From Acanthochlamys bracteata (Eukaryota; Streptophyta; Magnoliopsida; Pandanales; Velloziaceae), in the NCBI GenBank assembly GCA_019914995.1, contig CM034133.1:558001-622000 (forward strand): 64,000 bases of DNA, given 5' to 3'. The position numbers were made by a program, and so were the translations under genes. Shown here piece by piece: positions 1 to 12,262 of the stretch (its first letter is position 1; the number at the start of each line of letters is the position of its first letter). Below the pieces are notes generated by a model that had not been told where the DNA came from, did no database searches, and was given only the letters and a program-made list of their open reading frames with translations.

Positions 1-764
1 TGCCCCATCATGAGTAAGCCCATCATCTTATGCATCACAATGACCGCCATTTTATCAGCCGAAAGCATTCCAATATGTGCAGCATAGGCTGCCTTGTGCT
101 GTTTTTTTCTCTGCAGCTTCTGCTCAGCTTCAATTGCATCCTTTAATGGTTCAAACCAGCCTAAAAACAAAGACTTTACGTAAGGCAGATTTGGCGCCAG
201 CTTCTTCTCCAGCATAACCTTCTCAAGCTCCTTGTATTCCTCTGCCGCTCGTGCCCACGCCTCTGTCTCCGCCTTCACCTGCCTTCTCCTCAGTGCATTA
301 TACTTCGTCTTCTCTGATTTCTTCAATTCAAGTAATTTATCACCAATTTCCTTTCCAGAATCACCATCGGCAACTTCGGCAGCATCAAGATCAGTAAAAA
401 TTATCGCATTGTTTGGAGGAATCCACGGCGGGGTTTCACGAAAAGCCCGTTCGAGCGCGTCTTCGACCGGAACCAAATCAAACTCAGCTCCCGTGAATAG
501 GAATTTGAAAACATCTTGATTGAATTCTATGGATGAGCCAACGGAAGGTGTGGAGATATGGGAAGAGAAAGCTAAGGGGGCACGGTTTTCAGGGTCCGGC
601 GAGAGCGGGAAGGAGGATGAATGGAGGGAAGCAGGGACTACCCATTTGTGTATTGATGGTGAGGAACTGATCGGTGTTGGAAAGGTTTGATTATGGAGAT
701 GTTTTGGTCGAGATTTCCACCATGGATGTGGAGACGGTGAGAGTGAAGAAGGGAAAGAAGCCAG
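1..764 (-). CDS. RPOTp: Plastid phage-type (T7-like) RNA polymerase, N-terminal part, cut by window edge
   Basis: Single-subunit T7-type RNA polymerase that transcribes plastid genes. The reading frame runs off position 1. The readable part ends in the family-typical stretch [19 protein letters not shown] followed by [17 protein letters not shown], which matches the plastid-type RPOT better than the mitochondrial ones ([11 protein letters not shown] rather than RRQVKMETEEW). The N-terminus is rich in Ser, Pro and His with few acidic residues, like a transit peptide. There is no AUG in this frame from an upstream in-frame TAG (894-896) until a Met deep in the conserved region. The codon at 764-762 is CTG with A at -3 and G at +4 and is followed by Ala-Ser, so I place the start there. 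As I recall, a CUG start was reported for a Nicotiana plastid RPOT. An unseen upstream coding exon is the alternative. Identity is firm; the start is inferred. Confidence 0.85.
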   Translation of the reverse strand, partial: MASFPSSLSPSPHPWWKSRPKHLHNQTFPTPISSSPSIHKWVVPASLHSSSFPLSPDPENRAPLAFSSHISTPSVGSSIEFNQDVFKFLFTGAEFDLVPVEDALERAFRETPPWIPPNNAIIFTDLDAAEVADGDSGKEIGDKLLELKKSEKTKYNALRRRQVKAETEAWARAAEEYKELEKVMLEKKLAPNLPYVKSLFLGWFEPLKDAIEAEQKLQRKKQHKAAYAAHIGMLSADKMAVIVMHKMMGLLMMG

Positions 765-893
765 CTTTGGTGATGAAAGAAATTTTGAGAAAGGTGAGAT
801 CTTTGTTTGTTGTTGAAGCAGAGAAGGAGGACGGGAAATGGATAGAGTTGAGAAGAAGAAGAAAAACCTTCCTTTGATTTGATTTTTTGTTTG

Positions 894-932
894 CTAAAAC
901 CCTAACCTTGGATATCTTTTGTTTGGATTCAT
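894..932 (-). promoter_or_regulatory. Upstream ORF in the RPOTp leader (12 codons)
   Basis: An ATG at 932 opens a 12-codon ORF ending with TAG at 896-894. It is in frame with the polymerase and lies 129 bases upstream of the proposed CUG. Next to it is a telo-box-like AAACCCTAA on the plus strand (positions about 897-905). If the leader is transcribed this far, ribosomes must pass this short ORF before reaching the polymerase. Confidence 0.4.
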
Positions 933-2790
933 GAGATATTTTCACCGGTCTCTTCTGGGAAGTAAAATATAAATCCTTCAAGAACAGCAATCAGTTAAAT
1001 AGAGCTATTAACGACTCAGCAGTTAATCCAGTGTTTCAATACACATAACGAAATTTTACAAATTTTAAGTTTATAAAAATAAATTTTAATAAAAAAGTAT
1101 AATTTAAAGTGATATTTAAAATAAATACAATTAAATTTAGTAAAAGTGAAATTATAAAAATAAAAAAAATTAAAATATATAAATTGTACGAGTTTAAAAT
1201 TTAATTAAAAGAATAAACTTTGATGAATTTGAAACAGACTCTAAATTATCTGGCGGTTTAAAAACGGTTTTCTTAATAAGCAAAAAACAATCTAATAATA
1301 TCAATCCAAGAATTCAACAAAATTTTCAGATAAACACAAAACAAACTAAAGATCGCATCTATCAAAACAAAAATCAGACAACACTCAAAAAACAAAAAAA
1401 AAAGGAAAAAAAATAAAAATGAAAGCAGTGAACGGGCAATTGTAAACTTCTCTTATTCTCTTTACAAACATGTAGAAAACTTCCGGGAAAGAACACATTC
1501 AGAAACCTGTACAGCATTCTCATTTTCAGAACCAGAAATTCAGCGCAGAGCTCAGAGGAGTTACCCCTACAAGAGAGACGACAATCGAATTTTCTGTTCC
1601 TGGACATGTGAGTCATGTACTTGTTCCTGCAATGAACCAAGTTCTTCCAGTATTTGCTGAACCAATTGCTACTAAGAATCGAGCTTTTACTAACTCAAAA
1701 TTACCAATCCAAGTATTTCAGTCACGAAATATTATAGTTTACTGACTGAAATTTAAACTAAGTAAACATAAATATTACTTGAGATGACACTTGGAGTGTT
1801 CCTCCCATAAGAGTTAGCACATTACAAAACTTTGAAGTATGCTTATCTGCATTGTTTATTCAGTAGTTACTTTGCTCAATTATTATGCATTCCAAGTCAT
1901 GAAATAATTATTTTAGTAAGCAAACTGCAGCTAATTTCTTCTGCTTTCCATTGATCATTATTTTTCTGTTCATCATGTTTACATAATCATGGCGAATGAG
2001 AAGTTACTAGCATTACGCCCATGCATTGCGCGGGGTGATATTACAAGAACTTATCGAATATGACAAAGTTTAAGATGCATGCAACCCTTTGTTTAAAATT
2101 ATATTGCTATTATATTTTGAGGAACAGGCATTGGTATTGGTTTGTAGAAAAAGACTATTTCTGAAATGTCCTCTACATCTTTGCTTTGCAGTTGACAATG
2201 AGTTTGAAGAGGTCTACATTACAAGGCCAGAAGATTTAAGATCTTACTCATTAAAGCTCGTTCGGTTTTGCCTTAACATAAATAATGCTGCTGTTTTTGG
2301 ATTTGGCATCCATACTATTGCTGCACTAAATTCACTTTTCTGTAATAGCAGCATTCTCTTCTACTATTATCATTTTGTATTGAATATTTTTATGAGAAGG
2401 TTATAGTTACGGCATCAAAGCGAGCAAATTGTCTCTTGGTACACCTGTGTCACTGATGCATGCTCTGTGCTCTTGCTGCTATTTTGTGAGTCTTTCCAAA
2501 AGTATTGTGCCTGTGCGATGAACTCAGTACCAACTGGTTCAAGATGCCAAATTATCATGCACCAATGAAATGATTGTCAAGCTACTCAGTAACTGCTATG
2601 CAGCAAAATGGATGGACCGCCACAATGACCACAAACTTCTCCATCAACTACTAGAACTATTTTGTATTGATAATAAACATGAGGCAACAAATAATTCGAG
2701 GAAAGATGCATTGAGGAACAAGTTGAATGTGGCATTCACATTTCAAATGGAAAGCAAGGTTGATATACAAATTGAACTAAAGAGTTGATC
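933..2790. other. Intergenic, no supported gene
   Basis: 933-1000 is probably leader or promoter of the RPOTp gene. 1020-1400 is strongly AT-rich. 1400-2790 has near-average composition and several ORFs under 110 codons, but none shows family resemblance or flanking splice logic. The part nearest 2790 is probably the 3' UTR of the coiled-coil/RGG gene. Confidence 0.5.
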
Positions 2791-4883
2791 TTAGAAGTGA
2801 CGGCCACCAGTATTATAAGCTCTGCCACCAGGATATGGACTGCGGGCTTCAAAACCGCTTCCCCTACCTCTGACAGCATATTCAGGATGTTGGGCATCAG
2901 AGTCAAAATGACTAGCTGCGCCACCTAGACGAAAACCATGACCTTCGTCTGGTAGGACAGTATTGTGGTAGCTTGTCATATTAGCTTCTTGGTATTGCTG
3001 ATGCCGGGACTGTGATTCTCTGCGGAGGAACTCATCCCTGTGTGCAGCTTGACGTGCACGCATAGCCACTAAGTTCTCTTGATACTGAGCATTAATTTCA
3101 CCTAATTTCTGCACAAGGCCGAAGAACATCTTTAAACAAATGAACTTCCAAGCTAAGAAGTGAGTTGCAATAAATTTACAAAAAATGTAGGTGCAGCAAA
3201 ATATTCCAATTCAGTACACAAACATTATAAGAAAATTTTCATTTAATCACAGCTGTTTTGACTGCAAAATGCCATAGGCAGAAGGTAATGTGCCAAAAGC
3301 TTAGGCTACACATGTGCAGAAGAACGAGAGCACGAGGTATGTTTTATGAACTCAAACGTGAAGCTAATAGAATGAGTATGGAGTATTGAGCAATAGACCA
3401 TGTGTCAGAAGCAATGGACACGTTATGAAACATCTAATTCTTAAAGAAACTGAGCCTTCTGATCCACCTAGCTTCATGAATAAAATTCATCAAAACATCT
3501 AACAACGAGAACCAAGTCATCTGTCATAATATGAGGCTTTCCATCCACAGCACAAAACTAGGTGTGCATCAGCACCTATGCATTTCTCAGCTTTTCATAC
3601 ATATCTGCAGTGAAAATAATTATCACCTTTCCCATTTACAATACAAAGAACATACACTTCTGAAGCTATCTGAGCTTTGTCCCAATTTTTTTGTAATACA
3701 CTAAGGACATGTCTATAAAACCAGTACAAAATGTTGAGGCAAACTTCAAGAATACCAACTTATACCACTAGGCTAACCTACAACTGCAGTCCATAAAATG
3801 GGAAGATAGGGGCAAACTTGAGACACATGAAAGTGCCAAACACATCCTAGAGGAAAGACATGATCTCATATCTCAAGGACTTATTCGGGAGAAAGTTACT
3901 TGCTTCCCGTAATTGCGTGATTTAATGCATAAGTGAAAGGTAAGGAAATCCTTGTATGACTTGTAAAAAGTATCTAGCTAGGACAATGCAGCATTCACTT
4001 CAGAACAGTGAACATAGTCAGTAAGAAACCAGTGTTTCTTTTCACAGGAGTAGAAAGAAACACCCAAAAGAACTCACCTCCCTGTGTCTAGCATTTTCTG
4101 CATCCTCAGCATCCTCCTGTTCCTTTGTTAGCTTCACAAGCTCTTGAAGAAATTTCTGCTCAAGCCCTTCCAATGTTTGTGGAAAAGCATTCCCATCATA
4201 ACCAACTTCGTTTCCCATTTGATGACTTTGATATCTCATGTCCCTGTCAGTTACTACTTGAAGACCCTGATATCTCATGTCCCTATCGGTTTCCACTAGA
4301 TGAGCTTGATATCTCATGTCCCTGCCACTCCGTCTGTCCATATCAGGTTGAGAGTTTAATCTCTGGTTCTGAAACACATTCCTAGAAGCATCGGCTTCTT
4401 TACCTACTGAAACCAATGAACCATAAGAACCTAAATGACAGAAGTACAATACAGAATTTCAAGACAAGCAACAGAAAAATTAGCACACTAAAATTAAGAA
4501 AAGAAGAAAGATCTTTCACCTACTCGAGTTACGACAACTTACACAATCAATGTATAATCAAAGCCAATCTTACTTCTAACTAATTGAGAAAATTTACCCT
4601 TTCTTTTCACAAATTTCTCAAGGTTTAAATCAAAGCCAAGAAATACAGCAGCCAAAAGGAATGCAACATCCAGAAAGCAATCAAATACAGTACTAATTGA
4701 AGAAAGAAACAATATTTATGAGATACTTCGAAAAATATTACCATGTTCATTAAAGAATCCCGATCCCTTCTGTCCATCTCTATCCCAACGCCACTGCATT
4801 CTCTGCTGCTCTGAAATTTGTGCAGCAGCACCCATTTGATTAACTCCTGATTGATTACCGTAGTGCTGCCCTCTCCCCCTCAT
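2791..4883 (-). CDS. Uncharacterised plant coiled-coil protein with RG-rich ends
   Basis: Three exons, complement(4742-4883, 4078-4430, 2791-3108), give 270 residues. Exon borders are GT/AG and phases agree. The N-terminus begins MRGRGQHYGN and is Gln/Arg-rich. The centre holds repeated units of the form (D/G)RDMRYQ. Then comes a Glu/Lys/Gln-rich predicted coiled coil (about residues 133-190, containing LEQKFLQELVKLTKEQEDAE and QYQENLVAMRARQAAHRDEF). The C-terminus is Gly/Arg-rich (RGRGSGFEARSPYPGGR). RG boxes suggest RNA binding, but that is inference; I do not recognise a named family. It is divergently arranged with the oxidoreductase gene that starts at 5406. The start was chosen because it is the first ATG and the exon-1 donor keeps the frame. 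Confidence 0.75.
4264..4345 (-). repeat. In-frame DRDMRYQ coding repeats
   Basis: Within exon 2 of the coiled-coil gene a unit of about 16 codons centred on RDMRYQ occurs three times (preceded by SG, TD and TD). The DNA copies share the 15-base core ATATCTCATGTCCCT on the plus strand. This is a short coding tandem repeat and may vary in copy number. Confidence 0.7.
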
Positions 4884-5405
4884 ATTGTTCAATTAACAAA
4901 GATCAAATCTTTTTACTAACCAAAAAAAAAAAAAAACCAAAAACATCCAAAAACCCTAATAACCAAGCAATCAAACAAGAATAAAGTAAACCGTTCTCAG
5001 ATTCGGTTGCCTGTCTGTTGTTTAACACTCCCAATTAACATTCCAAAATCAAAACAAAAGAAAGATATAGAAAGAATTTCATCGGTGGGCTTTTGATCCC
5101 AGCGAGCTTCGAAGACGAAGACACTAGAAAGGGAAAAACTTTTCAGATTAGAACCACTAATATTTTTATTTTATGAAAATCTGCCACGCAGGCAGGTATT
5201 TTGTATTTCTGTTTTACATGATACCATAAATGGACCAGTACTAGCTGATTCTGCAACATAGGTCCCTCTTAATTTTCATATCTAACACCATTACAAAATA
5301 GCTATTCTACCCTTGAATGTTTTAATTTTGCAAGCCAGAGCCGTTTTTTGTAATTATACAAATAAAACCCTCCTTATCCCCTCGATCTTCACCGTCTCTG
5401 CTTCC
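4884..5405. promoter_or_regulatory. Bidirectional promoter region
   Basis: 522 bases separate two divergent start codons (4883 minus and 5406 plus). They hold both leaders and both core promoters. A telo-box-like AAAACCCTAA lies near 4950. The plus-strand gene also has an in-frame upstream ATG at 5313. Confidence 0.5.
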
Positions 5406-8400
5406 ATGGCTTCTTCTTCGACAACAATCTTTCCACCATTTTCCTTCTCATTCACTGGCGAACACCACCGCCGCTTGATTCAGAACCATTTGAATCTGAG
5501 TTTTCGGCGATGTTTGACGTCAGCGGCGGCTGGGGTGAAGAGAACGGGAAAGCGAAGGTACCCGTCGGAGAAGAAGAAGCTTCAGAGATTGAAGGAGAGC
5601 TTGTTGGTTGGAGAGAGTTCGAAGAACAAGGGGGAAGGCTTTTGGAGGCTTTGTAAGCTTGGTATTCCTGCCAGTAAAGACCCCGGCAAGGATTTCATTG
5701 ATATTTCTCCTCCGTTGCTTGAGGCAATCGCTAAAGTTCTCAAGTTCCCGGTAAATAATTAGATGGGAGTACTTTATTTCTTGATTCAGTGAAAGATTGG
5801 ATATTTCTTAGTGTACGAAAAGTTTCTGTGTTTCCTGGTGAATGGAAGTATTTAAAATCTGAAAAGTTCTTGTATAGAGTACTTTCAATTGATAAAACTG
5901 GGACGTTCTCCTCAAGATTCCTTTTTTTTGGTTTAGGGGAAGTTGCAGCTTTTCATTGATTGGTAATACTGATGCTTAATCTTTATGTTTGGTTTTCCTG
6001 ATAACTAATTGCCGCTTGTTTTAGGTTCCTACATTGCTGCCTCAGGAAGCTTTCTCGATCATCCGGAAGTCCTTTGATGCAAGAAAGGTTGGTTTTTGTG
6101 CTCTTGTGTGATTTTGTTGTATTCGGTAGTTTATCATATATTTTATTTAGTGGGAAGATTTGTTCTTAACTTGTTTATGTATTACCATAAATGATTCTTG
6201 CGTAGATTTTGTTTTAAGCAAGCAATTTACAATTCCTCTGTGAGTATTCAACAACACATGCTTATTGTACGAAAAATGGAATCTTCTTCTTAGAGGCCTC
6301 AGTTTTTACTCTGAAGGTTTAAGGAGTTTCATTTAATTTTAACAAACTTGTAAGTCTAACTATGAATATTTTTGTTTGTCTTTTTATCTCTGCTTGGTTA
6401 TCTGGTGTTCTTCCTGTTTTCAACGAGAGCAACCTGTTTGTGTCAGTTTATGTGTATTTGTAAATTGTGCTCTTGATGTTTCTGCAGCTGTTAAAAGAAC
6501 CAGAATTTGTTTATGTTGTTGATATGGATATTAAAAAGCTTCTAGAGCTGGAACCACGCACGTGGGATTTCATCTCCAGACTAGAGCCAAAGTCTGGGGT
6601 TGTAGAGTATATCTCAAATCGTAAAAGTCAAGCTGATTTGGTGGATATATTGCAAGGCTCAAAGAAGAAATTGGATGCCTTGGAATTGAAGGAAGATGTA
6701 CAAAACACCCATAGCAAGGGCTCAATCAAATCCCTACGAGCAAAGAAACCCAAAGTTGCTATTGTTGGCAGTGGACCTGCTGGCTTGTTTGCTTCCCTTG
6801 TGCTTGGAGAACTTGGTGCTGATGTCACTTTAATAGAAAGAGGTCAAGCTGTTGAAAAAAGAGGGCGTGATATTGGTGCTCTTGTAGCTCGGAAGGTCTT
6901 GCTGTCAGAGAGTAATTTTTGCTTCGGGGAGGTGATTTACTTTTTGGGCCATTTATTTTTATATGTATTTCATCTTCTTTACATATGATATTTCGTGTCC
7001 CCTCGCTTTACATCCATATAACTAGAATTTTGGGAACACCATAGCTACATTCTTTTATAGTGCCTGGACTACATTAATGAGTAAATTGTTATTAGGTGAC
7101 AGAATTTAAATTCAGTTTGGATTCATTGGTAAATTGGGGGTTTATAATTTTTTATTGATCATGACATTCAACTAGAGCAAATTACATCAATGCAATGACA
7201 ATTCATTTATAAGGTACTTATACATCGCAGGGTGGTGCAGGTACATGGAGTGATGGGAAGCTAGTGACTAGAATAGGAAGGAATAGTGACAGCGTTCAGG
7301 CAGTGAGTGTTACTGTCTTGTTGATTAAGTGTCTGACTTTTGCTGTGCCAATTTGTATGCAGTTGCACTGACTTTTAGAACAAAAATTGATATGACACTG
7401 AATGAAAAAACTTTTCAACAGATTTTGAGGACTCTGGTTCGCTTTGGTGCTCCACCAAACGTTATTATTGATGGAAAACCTCATCTTGGAACAGATAGGT
7501 TGGTACCATTACTGCAAAAGTTCCGGCAACATCTAGTTGGTTTAGGAGTGAGTGAATCTTCCCCTGATCTGATTTTTTCCTCTTTTTTTTCTTTTTGGTC
7601 TCTTCTGATTTATTTTGGAACTGCAATTGAAGAATAGAGAAATACCGTGCTCGACTTTGTGCAAAAGCCATCTCATCTTTCTACTGGTCTTATTCTTGCA
7701 GGTCAATGTAAAGTTTGGGACAAGATTGAGCAACTTAATTGTTGAAAATGGACAGGTCGCAGGAATTGTGGTTTCTGATACACAAAGTCACCCGAACTCT
7801 CATAATGACAAGTTGTCCTATGATGCAGTTGTTTTAGCTGTTGGGCACTCAGCTAGAGATGTTTATGAAATGCTTTCTTGGCATAAAGTTGACATGGCTC
7901 CAAAAGACTTTGCTGTAAGGATTATAATCCAAGCTTAAAACATACAAGCGTGATTTCTTTTAATTGAGTCGTTGGTTAATGATCACTCTTTGTTTGTGAT
8001 TTTTATTTGTATCTTGAAAATGAATAAAAATGTTAATTAACATAATTGGATACGACTGACTTCCAATTAAATTTTTAGCAGGCTTCTTTATGCTCTTTTA
8101 CCATCTTACTTGTGTATATATAGGTGATTTCTCTTAGACAATGATTTCTTGCTTGTAAAATTGGCTAGTAGTTATATGATCCTCTCATGTTTCAACAGGT
8201 CGGTCTACGAATCGAGCATCCTCAAGAGCTAATTAACAGCTTGCAGGTTGGTTGTGCTTATTCTCTCTAATTCTTTTGCTTTAATGGGATCTCAGTCACC
8301 ATCATACTATGCTATATGTTATGATTTAGTAAGCGTCATGAGGTGGTTGCCTTTGGCTCCATTATTTTTTCAAATTTGGCTGGGATTATCATCCCTTCTA

Positions 8401-10117
8401 TCTGAATGACATGAAACTGTAATATTTTGATGTCCACAAAGGATTTTTCTGAGTTTTAACATGCTTAGGAGGTAGTAATTGATATGTGGCATATGAATTG
8501 CATTGATGTTAATTACTGAAGTCATAAATAGCCATAGTCATATAAATATTTAGACCACTTGGACATATCATTTAAGCTGGCATTAGTTGGTGTAAACTAA
8601 TATAGTTTCTGAATGTGTTACTAGTACTCTGCATTAGCTACTGAAATTTGTGAGGGACGTGGAAAAATACCTGTTGCAGACTACAAGCTAGTGAAGTATG
8701 TTGGTGGTGACAGTAGTGAGCTGAAGATGAGAGGGACAAGTCGTAGTTGTTATTCATTTTGTATGTGCCCTGGTGGACAGGTATCTTGCTAGGATTCTAT
8801 TGTTTCAATCTTCTGTGCTGTTTTTAATAATTTTGTGTATTAAATGCAATTCGTATATGAAGGTTGTGTTGACGAGCACAAACCCATCAGAACTATGCAT
8901 TAATGGCATGTCATTTTCTCGTCGGGCATCAAAATGGGCAAACGCAGCACTTGTTGTCACTGTCTCTTCCAATGACTTTGAACTCCAACACGGCCATGGA
9001 CCTCTTTCTGGAGTTGAGTTTCAGGTTAGTTCACTCTCGTTGACTTTCCAGCAGAACATAAATAGTGCGCAATCGTAACTTCTACATCAACTTGTAACAC
9101 AGGAAGCAAAAATTTTCATGTAAAAGATCCTATTTAACACCTTGAAAAATCATGGTAAATTGCATTGTCTTGTTTCAAGCTGTAATGTTTGGCTTTCTCA
9201 TTTTTATCTATGAATACTGATGCTTTAAAATATAGTCGTGAAATGGTTAGTTTCTCTTGGAAGAATTCTTACTATTTTTCTGCTTATGATTTTATGATAT
9301 CTCCTTTTTTCTTTTTCCTTCATTCCCAATTCTCAGAGAGAACTGGAGAGAAAAGCAGCTACAATGGGTGGTGGAAATTTTGTAGTCCCGGTGCAAACTG
9401 TCACAGACTTCCTTGATGGCAAAGCATCTGGTAAGCTTAATATGTTTTACACCAATATCTACCTAGGTTGCTGGAGGTATAATCAGGGGTGTCAAATATC
9501 AGGGTCACTTTTGCCGCAATCAAGCTACAGGTTAGGAGTTCAGGCTTCAAAACTCCATGAGCTATTCCCTACTCACATAACACAAGCCTTGCAAAATGCT
9601 CTTCTAATGTTTGACAAAGAGGTTCGCTCTTGTTCATCCATTGTGAAAGAAACAGTGTTACGACTGTGCTCTTACTGATTGCTGTTGCTATGGACCAGCT
9701 TCCAGGTTTTGTTTCCAGAGAGGCCCTTCTTCATGGTGTAGAGGTACTGATTTGGCATTTTCTTTCGGTGTACAGGCAAAATCTAATAAGAACTCCCTGT
9801 TGAGTTCGTACTCAATCCTGCTCGTCTCCAGGACTATATCTACTCCACTTCAAATCTAATATTTGATTATATGGTTTCAGACAAGGACAAGCTCGCCTAT
9901 CCAAATTACACGCGACTCGGATACCTTTGAAAGCACCTCGCTGAAGGGGTTGTATCCAATAGGTGAAGGTGCTGGATACGCTGGTGGAATAGTTAGTGCG
10001 GCTGTTGATGGACTGTACTGCGGGTTTGCTCTTGCCAAGAATCTCGGTCTCTACAAAGATGATATAGAATCCGTACTTGGTAAAGCTCAACGGAACACAG
10101 GTTTCGTGAAGTACTAG
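5406..10117 (+). CDS. Plastid FAD/NAD(P)-binding oxidoreductase, PDE327 type
   Basis: Thirteen exons: 5406-5750, 6025-6087, 6488-6931, 7231-7302, 7422-7547, 7702-7914, 8199-8246, 8625-8780, 8863-9024, 9337-9430, 9503-9621, 9699-9743, 9881-10117. All have GT/AG borders and matching phases, and they give 707 residues. A dinucleotide-binding motif VAIVGSGPAGLFASLVLGEL sits at about residues 226-245, with IERG at the end of the Rossmann unit. Further motifs are GGAGTWSDGKL, AVGHSARDVY, MCPGG and, near the C-terminus, GLYPIGEGAGYAGGIVSAA, the FAD-closing motif of this family. The N-terminus (MASSS, Ser/Arg-rich) looks like a plastid transit peptide. From memory the Arabidopsis homologue is PIGMENT DEFECTIVE 327; its substrate is unknown to me. 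I preferred ATG 5406 over the in-frame 5313 because of its better context and transit-peptide start. Confidence 0.92.
9431..9502 (+). other. 72-nt intron with open frame
   Basis: Intron 10 of the oxidoreductase is only 72 bases, a multiple of three without an in-frame stop, so the genomic ORF reads straight through. I call it an intron because the donor is GGTAAGCTT, the acceptor is ATATCAG, and homologues, as I recall them, go directly from the exon-10 motif to the SSYRLG stretch. Confidence 0.7.
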
Positions 10118-10346
10118 GCCAAACTACTGTTCTGTTTCTGCACTACCATATCATACTGAGAAAGACAAAGGAGGTTACCAGAAAAAAAACAACCCCAATA
10201 AACAATCACAAAGCAAAGTTGTCAAAAGTTGCAGGAGTTGTTATGATCGATTGCGGAAGATCTTCACTTCGGCTTGTAGGTTGATCATGAAGAGAAGAGC
10301 CTAGCTTGATGCATGTATGAAATATTCTTTTCACTTCTGTCTGTAA

Positions 10347-10634
10347 CGGCGTATTTCAAACGTCCGTAATTTTACTTTTTTTTTTTTATAAGATTTAAAT
10401 TTCGAACAGTTCATATATTTTAATTACACAAAAAATTTAGAATTTTATTTTCACGTACAGAATTTCAGTTTTAAATTTTTATTTATATAATTCTCAATAC
10501 AATTATATTTTTAAATTTTTAATATATTTAAAAAAATTATTAAAATATAAACGCTAAATTTTATTTTTATTTTATGTTTTAAAAAATTATTTTTATTTTT
10601 ACAAAATTTAATTACGAATATTTAAAATATGTTT
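10347..10634 (+). mobile_element. Decayed Tourist/PIF-Harbinger-like MITE
   Basis: Begins CGGCGTATTTCAAACGTCCG after TAA and ends in a degraded inverted copy followed by TAA. Its interior aligns with the reverse complement of the element at 36145-36441 (shared AACAGTTCATAT and TTCAATACAA-like stretches). It lies in the 3' flank of the oxidoreductase gene. Many C-to-T type differences suggest age. Confidence 0.55.
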
Positions 10635-12262
10635 TAAATATGTTTTGAAGTTTTGAACCTGCAAACCAGTTCTCTAATGTACAAATGGGCATTATGGAGC
10701 CAAGTTTAGAAATTGGCCCAGTAATAAACCGTTAGGTCCATGATTATGGTTAACGGTCTATCGAATAACGCGGGTGAATAACCGCAAATTGCGCGCGCTT
10801 TCGTTTTCTTACCCGCGCGTTCCTTTTTCGTTTTTTTTTCTTGGATTAAAAAGAGTGTTCCTTGTGCTTGTGATCGTGATCCTAACCGAGAGCGAAAAGA
10901 TTTGGGAACTCTGAAGGTTCAACAAGTCGATGGCGAGAATACGGCAATGGTTTCCAAGGTTGAGATTTTTCAAAACTTGTTTGTTTGTTTTTCTTGGAAG
11001 AAATTTTGGTGTTTGGTGTTTTTCTCTGCTGTCCTTCTGCCGAGTTCTCATGGATTCTTTATCCTCTCGAGTTTGAAGTCTTTTGTTAATATTTAAATTT
11101 CCCTTGAAGTGGAGGAATGCTCTTTCTTAGCGCATCGTCATTTGAAAATTTTAATTTTTCTTTTCTTTTATGCCCAATCAATAACTCGCTAAAGTTTTCC
11201 CCTTTTTCTTTCCAAAATTGAAGAATTTCAATTATTTTAATTATGTAACTGGAGTATTGGACATTTTTTGATAAGAAAAAAAGAAATTTCTTGTGGTTTG
11301 CAGATTTTGGTTCTTTATATTAGCTAGAAAGCATTGAATCCCATGTTCTTTCCGTGAATCTATTTAGAATTGGGATTGTCACCACCCGGAGCATGGCATT
11401 CTCGTGAAGATGATTGACCGAAGAATAATAAGAAAAGGAATTTAAAAATCTTCACATTTGCAGCAAATACTGTAAGAACCTAGAAAGCGGTTTCTTTTAC
11501 TGGGACTTAGCTGATTAATCTGTCAGTATAAGTTGTTATGTGTTTGTCGAAAGATTTGGCATAAATTTCCGGAAGTACATATGTGAATTTGGTTTGCTGC
11601 GCTCCGTTTTCGTAGTTAATGTAGTCTCTACTCTGTCCTGTCTTGGTCCTGATGTGGATTTACATATATGAGTGCTTTCTCAGGTGCAGAAACAAGGTTA
11701 AAAGATGCAACTCATATTATGCTCCAGTTTAACTTTGTTTTGTTGGTACGAGATAGATTTCTCACTCTGGGTGTTATGTGTCTCTGTTTGGCCAAAATTT
11801 TGATATAAATGCAGTTTTATTTGTGTCCTTTGGCTGCATTTTCTAGAGAATTTTGCCTTTGCTAGCTTTACTATAAACCATCTTGATGGATCATTCATCT
11901 GGAGCCCTTTCTTCTTTGTCGCTGTTTATTATGGACTATGTAAAAGTTCATCAATCCCACATATTAGGAACTGGTTGTATTCACGCCGAATTCAATGCTT
12001 AAAAATTGAGAAGCCCATTGCCTAGATATACATCAATCTTGCTGTTTCTTAATGTTGTTTAGCATCTTTGTTCATTGCAGGTTCTAATTCAATGCATGTA
12101 ACAGTTTGCGACAGTTTTGAAGAATGGTCTATAGATTTCTGAGGATTTTTCCCATTTGTTTTGGCTTGGAGACTGGAGAGCACTGTTAATGGGTCTAAAC
12201 TAACCAGGAATACACCAGACTGTGAGTACAGCCATGGTGATTCTTTGCAAATAGATACTCCA
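10635..12262 (+). other. Leader region of the QWRF gene
   Basis: Probably promoter, 5' UTR and one or more leader introns. A possible leader exon with an ATG lies at 10930 (ATGGCGAGAATACGG) and ends at a donor near 10958. I could not join it in frame to the main coding exon through a convincing acceptor, so it is not included in the coding call. No other gene is seen. Confidence 0.45.

Noticed and set aside
691..990. 99-codon minus ORF over the RPOTp start
   Set aside because: It is in a different frame from the polymerase and ends without joining it.
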